Below are positions 27,911 through 40,413 of a stretch of 64,000 bases of DNA, piece by piece. The stretch covers positions 62,001-126,000 of the forward strand of contig NW_004190499.2 of NCBI RefSeq assembly GCF_000224145.3, in the 5' to 3' direction. Origin of the DNA: Ciona intestinalis. Its lineage: Eukaryota > Chordata > Ascidiacea > Phlebobranchia > Cionidae. A model generated the notes under the pieces. That model made no database searches. It saw only the letters and a list, made by a program, of their open reading frames with translations, and was not told where the DNA came from. A program made the position numbers and the translations under genes. Position 1 is the stretch's first letter; each line of letters opens with the position of its first letter.

Positions 27911-29999
27911 ATGGCTGCTAACCCGTTCGAAAAAATGAAAATATCGTCGCATAAATTCCTGGAAGACTTAAAGCGATCAAAATGCCCAAAATGTCGATCC
28001 TCACGGATGTACTTTTGCTACAAATGTTACGAGTACGTCGAAGACCTGGATGCTCAACAGCTCCCTCATGTGGAGGTATGTGACAACTATTATCGTTTAT
28101 CATTCTTTACATGGGTTAACTGTGGGTTCATGACATTTCATGGGCCATGAATGTTGCACAGTTTGTGGCTTGTTGCTTACAAGATGAAGCAGAATATTCA
28201 TCTCTGTCTATATATGGTCTTGCTTGTGCCATCTTCTCCACCAAGAGCCACAGTGTCTCCTATTGTTACAAGTTTTCTCCCTTGTTTGTTTTAATCACGA
28301 ATTATCGCAAAATGTTGTCTTGGGTGAACACTTTTAAACAGATATATATTATTTCATTAATGAAGTGACCCTGAAAGGGGCCACGAACCACGAAAGGTTG
28401 GTAAACTACACCCACCTTATTATAACTATCCTGGGTTACTTTTATAAGCAACCAAGAGCAAAGTGGTGTTAATGCCCCTTGCATTCCTATACATATGACA
28501 TACACATCTAGTAACCTAACCTAATAAGTAACACCCATACTAACACCAAACCCCCCATAGCTCCCGATAATGGTCGACATCATCAAACATTCTAAGGAGT
28601 TGGACGGGAAAAGTACGGCCGTCCACGCAAGGATGATATCACCCAACCAAGTGAAGATACATACCTACCCTGTTATTCCCAACTATACCGATGAAGAGAA
28701 AGTAAGTGTGGTTTATAGATATAAGTGAATAAATATATCCTTGCGTGACAGGGCAAAGAGCTCAAGAGTGAAACCCTATTTTTTGTATTATATATAATAT
28801 ATTTTTTTTGCCTAAGAGTGAAACCTTATACATTGCAAAAAGGCAATGAAAGCTGAATAAAATAAAATATTGCTTTACAAAAAGTTGGGTGGCAAGACCT
28901 ATTTCGCCGCCACCCCAACACTCCCCGACAAGTTTTGGTGTCCATTTTTTTTACAATCACTTTGTTTGTCCTTCTTTCAACCTTAGAGAAAGAAACTGTC
29001 ATCATACTCTTTTTTGCCCATTTGGTCTTCCCTCATTAGTGTAAAAAATCCCCTTTTCCCTGTCACATGACTTCTCTCCTCCCACAGGCCCGCACCCTCC
29101 TCGTCTTCCCCGGCCCCGAAGCCAAATCCCTCCAACACTATGCGACATCTAGTGGCAACAAACGATCGTTGGTCGATGATGATGTCATAAACGGGAAGCG
29201 GATCTGTTTGGGGGAATCACCCGAAGCACAGGAGAGGTTTGAACAATTTTAATCTATATCATGATTTAAAAAAAAGATGGATTATTAAAATATCTTGTTG
29301 TTTTGATTCCAATCTATCTTTATACAATTTAAAAATAACTGTTGTTGTCACGTTAGGGTAAATAAGTTATTTTCGTTATCTTACCCACTTACCAACCCCC
29401 TTCCACCCAGCCATGAAGGTGAAACGATCGGCACGAGACTAAAACCAAGTTTCACGAGGATCATCGTGATCGACAGCACGTGGAATCAAGTTCATGCGAT
29501 ATTAAACGATGAAAGATTGAAATGTAAGTTTGTTGAGTTTAAAACAAACCAAACTCAAGCAGGGTTGGGATGCTGGAAGCTCCCCAGTGGGTGAAGTTGT
29601 GAGGAGTCACACATATCATAAATTTGTAGAATGACTCTTTCTGGTGTAAAAAATCTTAACTTTCGTTCAACTTTTATTAAAAGTTAACTGCATTTCTGGA
29701 TTGATATTCTTGCGTACAAAATACTTTTTCGTTTAAACTAAAACGTTAAAAATCGTAATTTTTATTCAACTCTCACAGCGATACCAACAGTGGAATTGGA
29801 AGGCAGGGAGACATGTTACTGGAGAAGCCAACATAATCGACCCAAGTCCCATCTCTCCACTATTGAAGCAATTCATTCGTTCTTTCAACAATATCATGAA
29901 ATATTTGGGGGAAAATACGACGGACAATTCGACAATTTATTATTTTTCTTTAAATTTTTTTATTCCATGGTGAAAAAAAATTCCAAAAATAAGTCGTAA
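27911..29999 (+). CDS. DTWD1: DTWD1, tRNA-uridine aminocarboxypropyltransferase
   Basis: DTWD1 makes acp3U in the D-loop of tRNA using S-adenosylmethionine. Exons 27911-28075, 28561-28701, 29088-29236, 29411-29523 and 29779-29999 join in frame. The start is [20 protein letters not shown] zinc-knuckle-like [19 protein letters not shown] follows, then [19 protein letters not shown] (the PxxxxxxxHxxE-type segment), [15 protein letters not shown] and the DTW signature region [12 protein letters not shown]. The end includes [20 protein letters not shown] and [14 protein letters not shown], very like human DTWD1. KIFBP starts 140 bp after the stop. Confidence 0.9.
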
Positions 30000-30139
30000 T
30001 ATTTTCGGCATTTTATGGAAGTTAATGTGTCTTCTATATTTTGGTTACAAACCTTTTTTCTCGCATTCACACCAAGAATATACGAAACATTTTACTTCCA
30101 GATATAATAAGTTTCAAATTTTATTTAAATTTCACCGAA
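30000..30139 (+). other. Intercistronic spacer with candidate SL acceptor
   Basis: This 140-bp spacer between DTWD1 and KIFBP holds ACATTTTACTTCCAG with AG at 30100-30101, followed by the KIFBP ATG at 30140. Confidence 0.45.
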
Positions 30140-33100
30140 ATGTCGGAACCCTCGTTTAAGGGAAGATTTTGCCGAGCAATCAAACTCAACGAAGCGACTG
30201 ATGACTCGGAGAAAAATCCATTTCAATCGAAATATGACGCAAGAAAAATATTGAAAGAAATTCGCGAAGATTTGCGGAAATTAAGGGAAGAAAATGAAAG
30301 TGACATCACACTAAGGTTTGATGATGTCATAATCATGTTGGTTTGTTGAATGAATTATTTATAACATGAAAATGCGTTTGATTGAACACTTTCTGTAGCC
30401 ACTGTTGTTTTGCAGTTAATTCTCTTCTCTTCGTTGTTTCAATTAAGTTTATCTTTGCTATTATTTTAAAATCATTATTCTATTTTATTAATAAGTTAAT
30501 TAAACCCCACCCATAATTTCCGCAAATCGTAGCGAATCACGGGCAATNNNNNNNNNNNNNNNNNNNNNNNNNNNNNNNNNNNNNNNNNNNNNNNNNNNNN
30601 NNNNNNNNNNNNNNNNNNNNNNNNNNNNNNNNNNNNNNNNNNNNNNNNNNNNNNNNNNNNNNNNNNNNNNNNNNNNNNNNNNNNNNNNNNNNNNNNNNNN
30701 NNNNNNNNNNNNNNNNNNNNNNNNNNNNNNNNNNNNNNNNNNNNNNNNNNNNNNNNNNNNNNNNNNNNNNNNNNNNNNNNNNNNNNNNNNNNNNNNNNNN
30801 NNNNNNNNNNNNNNNNNNNNNNNNNNNNNNNNNNNNNNNNNNNNNNNNNNNNNNNNNNNNNNNNNNNNNNNNNNNNNNNNNNNNNNNNNNNNNNNNNNNN
30901 NNNNNNNNNNNNNNNNNNNNNNNNNNNNNNNNNNNNNNNNNNNNNNNNNNNNNNNNNNNNNNNNNNNNNNNNNNNNNNNNNNNNNNNNNNNNNNNNNNNN
31001 NNNNNNNNNNNNNNNNNNNNNNNNNNNNNNNNNNNNNNNNNNNNNNNGGATATCATATGAGCATCGCAACTAATGCAATGAAATCATCTTATGGTAGTCA
31101 ACTATCTATTAACAATAAACGACCAACTAGGTCAAACACCAGACAAAAAAGACAAAACCACCGAGGTGGAACATGGCCGTGGTTGAAAACAATATAAAGT
31201 AATAACAATATTAGCTGCAACCATAGATATCTTATACACGCCTCCCAGGTGACATGGACACCACTCTACAGCGGAACACTGATACTTCAACAACTGAAGG
31301 ATTGAAATGTGAATCGAGGTTCCCGCTTGAAGTTACATTGATCGAGGAGAAATGTCCGCATGATTATTGCGTTAATTTTAACCAGGTGGGGGTATTGGTG
31401 GGGGGTGGTATTATCTCAAAAGCTACTAATTCGAACAATTTCGAATGGTTTTTATAATTGTTCATTGGCTGTAGTATTTTGATTTATAAGACTTTACTGT
31501 GTTATCGTCTTTTATAAAATCTGGCCCAAGCTCCATTTCCTATAACAAGCACCTCGTAATCTTGGTGATTCAAGACACCCCCATACACATGCCATGGATA
31601 ATATATATCGATCATCATACCACCATAAACAACTTGGGTTCAACAGCCATGGTTTGTCCCCAACGCCCTTTCCCGCACACCACACATTTTTTCCAAGAGC
31701 ATTTTATGTTATGTAACCCTAACTTCCAGGCAAAGAAAGTTTTCCAGTTTGGCAAAGATCGTGCAACTGAATCGTTAAAACATTTTGTTCTCGATGGTTT
31801 TGTGACGGATCACATTGAACTAAACCAGGTGATTGTTGTTGTTGTTGTGTGGGTTCTTTATGTGGTGGTGGGGTGATTGTTGTTATAACACGAGTGTTCT
31901 GTTTCATGCCCGCGTACAGGTTATCACGTATTTAACTTTGTGGTGACTGTTTTTTATATATGGCTGACAATTTAGACAACCCATTAGTGACCACTGGGTT
32001 GGAGCAATTGCTGTTAAGTGTCTTGCCCAAGGACACATACGCCCACAATGGTAGCAGCGACGAGTTGGTACCCCAGTCATACTTACCCTCATACTACACA
32101 TATATTATTATTTATTAACACCAATATTCCCACACAGGACATTAGTCGACTTTACCAACACGTTTCGTTCTTTGAACCAAACTACGACGTTCGTTGCAAA
32201 ATGTACAAACGAAGACTAGACATGCTGATCAAGATTGTCGGTGAAATCAACCCTCAATATTATCTTGCTTTTACAAGGTTGGTGGGGTGGTGCTGCAACT
32301 TGGTGTTTAAACTTAATATTTTAAACCAAAAGCTGCGGTATTTTGCTTGATATGTGAAACACCTCATCTGGCATTTATTTGGTACCAACATCCTATACAG
32401 TTCACTGTGTGACTTTTATGGGTCTCAAATATGTTTTATTCTAAAAGAGATCTTACTGTTTGTTTGTGACCTTAGCAGGACCGATGTTTTGGCGATGCCG
32501 ACACGTCATCAGTATTTTTTTCCAAGGACACATACACCTACATTAGTAGTGTTTAACATAAACATCTTATACACAGACAGCTTCAATTTGAGATCGGGGA
32601 GACGTATAGCGACATGATGGATATGAAGGTAGCCATACTGTCATCTAGTGGCCAGCCACCAAACCAACATTCTGTCAAGAAAATCAACTTGTTGTGCTAC
32701 TCGAGGTGGGTGGGGTGTTTACAATGGTGGTTGTAATATGTGGTATTGTGTGGTGGGAATCAACCACACAAAGTTACATTCGTGGTAAACGGGCACGAGG
32801 TGTATGAAACAGAACACCCGTGTTAAAATGACTGTCGTTGCCCCAAATAAACAAAATAGATTTATTCACTCCATATTATCCCCATTTTACCCCAGCATCA
32901 AAATACTTTGGTTTGTTCCTCGATACACTGAGATTACCCGGGAAGAAGTATCCGGAAAGATTTGAATCCGACGTTGAGAGACCCGCACTCATCGCCCATT
33001 TCTATATTGCTAGGTTTGTTATTTCTATGTTGCTAGGTTTGGTATTTCTATGTTGCTAGGTTTGTTATTTCTATGTTGCTAGGTTTGTTATTTCTATGTT

Positions 33101-33826
33101 GCTAGGTTTGGTATTTTTATGTTGCTGGGTTTGTTATTTCTATGTTGCTAGGTTTGGTATTTCTATGTTGCTAGGTTTGGTATTTCTATGTTGCTAGGTT
33201 TGGTATTTCTATGTTGCTAGGTTCGTTATTTCTATGTTGCTGGGTTTGGTATTTCTATGTTGCTGGGTTTGGTATTTCTATGTTGCTAGGTTTGGTATTT
33301 CTATGTTGCTGGGTTTGGTATTTCTATGTTGCTGGGTTTGGTATTTCTATGTTGCTAGGTTTGGTATTTCTATGTTGCTAGGTTCGTTATTTCTATGTTG
33401 CTGGGTTTGGTATTTCTATGTTGCTGGGTTTGGTATTTCTATGTTGCTGGGTTTGGTATTTCTATGTTGCTAGGTTTGTTATTTCTATTTTTTATAAAAT
33501 TTGCATTTTTATTGCAATAAATTTTTTTTGATTTATTTCTGTCACTAAATATTTTTAATTAATTTGTTCTTATTCATCCAAGATAATTTTCATTTGGTTT
33601 AAAATCAATAGTTTTCGATTGTTTGATTGACAGATTATACGGCAAACTCATTCCTGCTGACTCAGCTGAAAAGTTGGCAAATTTAAAGCTGAGTCATCAG
33701 TTCTACACTTGGATTGTGACATACACAAAGATAAATGATGACGCGGCCCTTTGTGTCAAACAAGAGCTTGATATTTGTCGAGAAATGTCGGAGTTGTTGC
33801 CAAAGTCGATGGATCGGCTCATGTAG
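30140..33826 (+). CDS. KIFBP: KIF-binding protein (KIFBP), part lost in gap
   Basis: KIFBP binds and inhibits several kinesin motor domains through a TPR-like helical solenoid. Exons seen are 30140-30315, (gap), 31250-31385, 31730-31828, 32138-32277, 32577-32705, 32896-33013 and 33634-33826. Sequence cues are VFQFGKDRATESLKHFVLDG, DISRLYQHVSFFEPNYDVRC with KMYKRRLDMLI, QLQFEIGETYSDMMDMKVAI, FGLFLDTLRLPGKKYPERFE, ERPALIAHFYIARLYGKLIP and the end REMSELLPKSMDRLM. They follow vertebrate KIFBP in order. Exon 32896 reads one base out of frame unless its AAAA run near 32902 is one base shorter, probably a sequence error. Middle exons fall in the 500-N gap. Confidence 0.8.
30548..31047. other. Assembly gap (500 N)
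   Basis: It lies inside KIFBP and must hide at least one coding exon between the start exon and that at 31250. Confidence 0.95.
31930..32060 (+). repeat. SINE-like dispersed repeat
   Basis: It has the same core as the copy at 5680 (CCATTAGTGACCACTGGGTT and GTGTCTTGCCCAAGGACACA). It lies in a KIFBP intron, next to a shortened 98-bp family unit at 31865-31930. Confidence 0.6.
33014..33486 (+). repeat. 24-bp minisatellite derived from a KIFBP exon end and donor site
   Basis: About twenty units of GTTTGGTATTTCTATGTTGC plus TAGG follow directly on KIFBP exon 32896-33013. The exon's own last bases TTTCTATATTGCTAG and its donor GTTTG are the first unit, so every copy repeats the exon end plus a possible donor site. 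Units differ by A/G (TAGG or TGGG) and G/T changes. Confidence 0.92.
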
Positions 33827-34590
33827 ATCCGTGCAATCCATGTGTAATGTCTATAATAATGTACAATGAACACCATATGGAATGACTTTACTTTGTCTCT
33901 TCAATCCTTGTAACAAAGCAGTAATATACAACATCGTTATTGGGTGATGTTTCCCATGCATGACTGCTAAATTGAATCAAGAGATATTACAAATTGTTTT
34001 AAACCAAAATTTTTAAAATGTTGGCTTTCAAATGTTTTTTTAACCCTGGTCTAAGCCCCAGGTCCCATGGCATTCCTCACTGCAGGACTTCACCCATATA
34101 GAGTAGAACCCCCAGTTTTGCACTAGAAACTGTAATGGATTATATTTCGTAAATTCTATTCAATGCACGAGTATCATGTTCACTGTGTAGATAATTAATA
34201 TTGGAATAAATGTTGTAACTTTGTGGTCCCCGAAATTTTAATAAAAATACAGGAAATTTAGAAGATGTTTATGTCAGATTTCCCGCGAAATTATATCAGC
34301 AACTTAAACCCAACCCCCTCGATTTCGAAAGTTCCAATTTTTTCTTAAATTATAATTTAAAACGCGACAAACGAAAACAAATTTACAAATCAAACCATTT
34401 TTAAAATTGGTTGTTTAAATAATATATTCGTTTCTTTATATTTTTGACCCCAAACATATATATATGTAGTATATTTGTTTCGCGTGATCGATCAAGAAAA
34501 AAATAAAATTTAAATGTTTAGAAATGCAGGGGGTGTGTTAGAGTTTCTGCCAACCACTCAAGCTCACGTTGCTTTTAATATTTCTTTAAA
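33827..34590. other. KIFBP 3' region and CWF19L1 upstream sequence
   Basis: An inverted fragment of the 97-bp family lies at 34040-34110. TTTTAATAAAAATACAG near 34240-34256 joins a polyadenylation signal directly to an acceptor-like AG, the pattern expected of an operon junction, though the next ATG (34591) is over 300 bases away. No gene is seen. Confidence 0.45.
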
Positions 34591-37500
34591 ATGTCTTTAA
34601 AAATGTAAGTATTTGTTTCTTTTTGTTTATTTAAAATGAAAATCATATCATACATATTGGTCGTAATGTTTTTATAAAAACCGACCAGAAAATCGGTGTT
34701 ACGCTTTTTAACTAACGCACTTTTCCACACCTTTTACCCATAACTTTTAACGACTGCTGTTTTTGCCGCTAATTTCTTCTTTTTGATGTTTTTTAATAAA
34801 CCTGAACTTTGCTACCCTTTTCAAATGAATAAATAAAAACTTTGTTGTGTTTATTTTTTTATCTTAATCTGTAGATTGGTTTGCGGTGACGTGAATGGTA
34901 AGCTTGATGCTCTGTACGGGAGGGTGAGAAGACTGCAAAGTAAAGGGAATAATTTCTCGGTAAGTTTGTGAGGTATTCATATAGTTAACGAATAAACGAC
35001 ATCATTTATCTTAATCTAATAATTAAATAACCAGTAAACTCCAAGCATTATTGTGTATCTACTAAAATATTGTCTTTGTTTACCATTCATGGTTTTCATT
35101 TTTTTTTAAACTAATGTTTCACTTAGTTATTGCTGTGCGTGGGTGAGTTCTTCGGTGCGAAAGAAGAAGATCAAATTTTATGGAAGGAATATTTGGAGGG
35201 GAGGAAAAAATCTCCAATATCAACGTTTATCCTCGGACCTAACATAAAAACCACCGAGTCATATTTTATTGACTCAGCAGATGACGGAGCGGAACTCTGC
35301 GAGAATGTTACCCATCTCGGTAAATATTAGGGGTTGTACAGTTCACCCATACGTGCCAAACATCCCTTGGAATCAACCATGACATTATATGTGAATAATG
35401 CAGGCACATAGTAGTAGGTTAATTAGTCATAACATGGGTGTATCGCCGAAACATCAACCTGGTTACCAATAGATAAACACTCTGTAAATCCACCATGGTT
35501 TATAATTTAAAGTAAAATTATCAGCGACAAAATAATTATATTTTTTCTAACTAGTACCTATGCAGGGAAAAAAGGGATTTATACCGGGACCTCTGGTTTG
35601 AAAATCGCTTACGTCAGCGGAACCCAGTCAACCGGAACGTCGACAAAAACCTCGTTTAGCGACGATGACATCAGAGGGTTGGCCTCGCAGCTTGGGGTCG
35701 GGGGTTCGGGGTACCAAGGGGTCGATATATTGATGACATCATCGTGGCCCAACGGGGTTTCCACATTTGGGAATTCCCCGGTTCGTGATATTTGTAATGT
35801 TTTGTTGTTTTTTAGTTTCTTTTTATTAACACTTTTTTGGTAAAAATATAGTTTTTGTTTAATTTTAGTGATTTTTTAATTTTCTTTTTGTTTAGTCATC
35901 AGAAAAATGCAAGTCATGCGGGTCGGCTGCCATTGCTGAGTTGGCGAAATCTTCAAAACCAAGGTTTGCTGAGTCATTGTTGTTATCGGTGTATGTTGAC
36001 ATGTTGTTACTGCAAGGTTGTTTAGGATCTTCTGCCAATTGTTTGTTTTGTGTTCTTAAATGTCATTATCAGGGTTGGGGCAATTAATGTTAAGTGATAG
36101 CAAAGCCAAGCCTTGAACCTATACCTTCCGATCTAGAGGTTTAACAGCAAACCCTGACAATGTCTCGCTGTATGTCAGGCGAAACATCGGTTTCACATAC
36201 AATGGTCATAGGATTTCTCAAACACTTATAATCTGTTACCTCATTATGACATCACAGATACCACTTCGCTGGGTTGGAGGGGGTAAACTACGAGAGGGTA
36301 CCGTATAGAAATCATATTGTGCTTGCTGAACCGTCACGTCATGTGACCAGGTTTATAGCGCTATCAAGTGTCGGGAACCCAAATAAAGAAAAGGTTTTTA
36401 TTGTTATGACATTTTTATGCTTAAATCTGAGGTGGAATTGATGTAATTTCACCCTCGTTTCAAAAGTTGGGGAAACATGTCTTGTGAGGCATCCTTAACG
36501 CTAAACTATAAATATAATAAATACAGTAACTACAATATTAACATAACATGAACAATATGAATATGTTACGATGAATACCTTTAACGATTCTGCTGTAATT
36601 ATGACATCATAATCCCCAGTATCTTTACGCATTCTCAATATCCCCGATGTCATCGATGACCCAGCAAGAATTAAACACCCAACCACCAGAGGCGACAGAG
36701 AGCCCGTATACATCGGGAAACAAAACGAAGAATATTCCAGTTCTTTTGTCCGGGCAGGTTGCGGATGTAGGTGTTGTTTAATCGATGTAAGGCCAGTATG
36801 GGTTTCCTTCTATGTGGGCGGGGTTAAGGATCTGGGCGGGGACAGAGTCGGCTCCCAACCAACCACCCAGACTGCTTTTACATTTCGAGCAACAACTGTG
36901 AAGTTGAGCACCACAGTTAAATTCCATCCTGAAAAACAAGTTTAAAGAGATAAATAAAATTCACGTTATGTCAAATATTAGAGATTGCCCCCGTTCCCAC
37001 TTACATTACATAATGTCTTTTCTCTGCCTCGTGATGAACATGTCCACACCTTCCATGCGTAACTAACTTTACCCCCCAGCAATACAGGTGGAACATGGAA
37101 ACAACCCGAGCACCGAAACGTAAATCGCAAAACAATCCAAACCAACCTGAGCGCAAACACGCTCGTCCACGTGAGTTCGATATCAAATGTTGTTTAACAG
37201 GGAAACTTACCACCATTAGTAACTAACGAATGTCTTGCAGAGGATTGGTCGTGTTGGTTTTGCTTGGGAGGCGACAAGGTTGAGAAACATCTTGTAGCGA
37301 GTGTTGGCGAACTTGTGAGTTGGTTGGATCCTATTACAGAGTATTGACGTATTTATTCGAACCACCGTTTGCACTTAGTGTTTACACAGTTTTTCCAGCC
37401 TACAAGTTTAGTGAGTTTGTTTCTAGCCCCCCCAAGTGTGTAGGGTGGTGAGCTCCTTGGTTTAATTTCCTGAAACTTTATTACATTTTAGAAATTTGAA

Positions 37501-39024
37501 TGGTTAAATATTATTGGTAAGATTTGTGCAATAATATGATCTTTATGCCGGCAGTGTTACATAGCGATGGCGAAGGGCGGGTTAACGAGCGACCACGCCC
37601 TGATCCTCCCAATCGCTCACCACTCGTCGTCCAACGAGCTTCCCGATGACACTCGAGTGGAGGTGTTAAAGTACATGGAGGCGTTACGTGCCGCGTATAG
37701 AAGTGGGGGGAGGGAGTGCGTGTTCTTCGAGAGGAATTATCGGACGGATCATATGCAGATACAGGTTAGTGCAGATGCCTGCTATTATTATTATTATCGT
37801 GTTATTGGTTTGGTATCTGTGTTATTTTAATGTCATTGATTAGGGTCACCCCCATATGTTAAGTTGGAGATTCTTTGAAGTATTTTTGTTTAAATCCGGG
37901 ATAAACTTGTAATGTCGCCCTTGTTTTCAAATTTGGGGTGACATGTCACCCAAGCACCTCTACGGTTGTTATATGTGTTGATATCTATGACATCATCACC
38001 AGGTGGTTCCCCTCCCACCAGGAGTGACATCATCACAAGTGAAGGAATCCTTCGTCAACCTCGGAACTTCCAATACGGATCGTCACGGCAACCCGAACCC
38101 GATAGAGTTTGTTGAACTTCCCCAACGTACCGACCTTAAACAGGTTCGTTAGTGGGCAAGATTGGATGGGTGTTTATGCATGTTTTATTTGGGTGAGGTT
38201 CTTGTCAATGGCTTAATGTTTGCCCCATTGCCGACTGTTGTTTTTCTGTTGATTCCTTCTCCTAGTTATTATGATTAATCTGATTATGTTTAAAGGGATA
38301 ATATATCGTACACGCGAGAATAAAACCAGTTCCATTCATTTAAATAGAAATTTTACTGATATTTATATCTTTCCGCAGATAATTGGCCGGGGAATTCCCT
38401 TCTTCCACGTTGAGCTACCTGACGGAACGCGACTCATTCATAAAATCCAAAGATATTTCCCTCTACAGTTTGGAAGGTACACCATATTTGGTCCCAACCC
38501 ATGTACTATATTTTCGTACAAACTTTCTAGTAGGCAGGGATAGTTAGATAGCCATTCTTTTATAACAAATGAAGTTCCAGTGTTTTCTAAATAATTAGTG
38601 CATCGCAGGATCGCCTGCCACCCCAAGTTTGTCGCCCACGTTAAGCATTGACGCAAACTTTTATAAAGGGGAGGCAGGGATAGTTAGACACACAATTCTG
38701 TGAAACAAATCTAACTTATTGGTTGTAATGTTTACTGATTAATGCAGTGTAGAAAATTCAAGAGTTGGTTTGCCCACCCTGCCACCCCAGGTTTGGTGCC
38801 TATTGATTAGTCCGAATAACATATAGTCACAATAACCCCACCACCCATTAATAACATTTACCCCACCACCTAGAGAAGCGTTATGTTCCGCATCGTTACT
38901 CAACTCACCCAAGCGTATCGACTGGAGGTCATGTGCTTTGTCATGTGACCAGGAAACAGACTTGACCAAAAAGTTTCGAGATTTTTTCAAGAAATTTGAT
39001 TTTAGTCTTGAAGACGAAGATTAG
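34591..39024 (+). CDS. CWF19L1: CWF19L1, debranching-associated CwfJ-family protein
   Basis: CWF19-like proteins join late spliceosomes and are linked to lariat debranching. Exons: 34591-34604, 34875-34959, 35127-35319, 35565-35780, 35896-35963, 36258-36393, 36620-36757, 37080-37170, 37241-37314, 37555-37764, 38003-38143, 38379-38476, 38874-39024. The N-terminal metallophosphoesterase-like domain has [42 protein letters not shown] and [20 protein letters not shown]. The CwfJ part has [58 protein letters not shown] and [19 protein letters not shown]. The end is [12 protein letters not shown]. Residues align along the whole human protein as I recall it. Each junction keeps frame. Confidence 0.94.
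38530..38810 (+). repeat. Two adjacent copies of a short dispersed repeat
   Basis: GGCAGGGATAGTTAGA begins copies at about 38534 and 38671; both end in CTGCCACCCCA followed by GTTTG. They lie in the last CWF19L1 intron. A related fragment may lie at 28880-28940. Confidence 0.6.
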
Positions 39025-40413
39025 GTTTTGTCGACTTTTTATAAATTTTAACTTTTCTGGTTTTTATCTTTTATCTGTGATGTCACAATCGGGTTTTAAA
39101 TCGAACAATCAATCGAATTTTAAAAATAAATAGTTGTCATAGAAAATACGGTGGTTCATGTTTCGCCCTCTACTTTCATCCCAATTGGTAGTCGATAAAG
39201 AATATTTACAGAATTATACAACTGTATGCTTGCGACTCTAAAATGGCGTTGTTAATTATTTAAACACGATCAGAAAACATGGAATTTAAGTGCTTACGGT
39301 ATCCATCTTACCCCCACTACTACAATATAGTAGGGTGGGAGAAGATGGGACACCTTTTCATTTTCTCATTCTGTTTGCTAGTTGACAAGGAACATTCAAA
39401 GAAATATAAAACCGTAGGTCGTTGTTAATTCTTTAAAATACGATCGGGGTGTTTTAGTTAATACTTGCTAAAGGTGTCCCCCCGTCTTACCCAACATTAC
39501 CAAAGCATATAAATCCTTTTTAACTCTAACTGGTTGCGATACAAAGCCGTTTGGAATTTAATTAACAATAACCTTCCATGACGTCATGAATGAGTCATTG
39601 TGCCGAAAATATTGAAAAATTAAGTTTTTATAACTGTGACCTAATTATAACGTAACTATGACATCATAGCTTCGGTTTCCGTTTAAAAAACGATCTGGCA
39701 ACACTGTAAGGTCGGGCAACACTGTAAAAGTAGATGGGGTATCATGTGTTGAGTTAGAATAACATTTACTTTAGTCCATTGTTCACAGGATGTTTCAACA
39801 TAATACATTATCATTGTATTATATGGGCACAGGTGTATTGGACCGCCATTATTGAGGAGGATGTTACGTAGGGGTCAGAGGTCAACAACCCCCACAACTG
39901 TAGCCAGGTGCTGGAAAATATTTAGGAAATTGTGTCGAAAAAGTTTGAAAGTTATTGTAAAGGTAGTTTTAGCGGGCAGGTTGTACAAGACGTTTAACAC
40001 GCCGTTGTTTAAAGTGACAACTTCCAACTTTTATCTAAGATTTTATTTGTCTTTCTTAATGCGATAACGGAGGCTAAATTAATTGAACAAGGAGAAGAAT
40101 CAGCAGCAAAACAATGTCGTTAAAACACGCTAGAAATACACTGTTGTTTCAAAAGTTTCAAAAGAAATTTATGATTTCCACTTGAGAATTTAGTTCCGTG
40201 TTGTTGTGTATTCTCGCTTTAAGTGTTTTACAATTTTAAGTTAGATGAAAATAGATAAATAAGTCCGGTTTTTCTTTTATGCGCGTTTGGACTTTTTAAG
40301 ATAAACGTTTTTTTCAACAGTACAGTCGTTAAACGCCAACGATAGAAGTGAAGCATCTTTCGTTGAAATCAATATAAAGGTTTAACATTGAACTAGTTGA
40401 TTCCAGGTTGACC
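39025..40413. other. Intergenic region CWF19L1 / LRR-Ig receptor
   Basis: It contains two fold-back repeat copies back to back (39150-39320 and 39330-39505) and an inverted copy of the T-rich dispersed repeat (40035-40175). An acceptor TTGATTCCAG ends at 40405, eight bases before the receptor start codon. Confidence 0.6.
39150..39505. repeat. Two adjacent fold-back MITE-like copies
   Basis: The first ends CCATCTTACCCCCACTAC, and the second starts TAGTAGGGTGGGAGAAGATG and ends near GTCTTACCCAACATTA. Both share AAAT..CGTTGTTAATT and a CGATC box inside. Confidence 0.7.

Noticed and set aside
33234-33473. Hydrophobic repeat protein read from the minisatellite
   Set aside because: It is a pure translation of the 24-bp tandem repeat (multiple of 3, so no stops). 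It may matter only as an in-frame KIFBP extension.
33014-33486. CRISPR-like array
   Set aside because: Units are contiguous without unique spacers; this is a minisatellite in an animal intron.
39852-40067. 71-codon basic open frame
   Set aside because: No homology recognised, overlaps the inverted T-rich repeat, no splice or start context.
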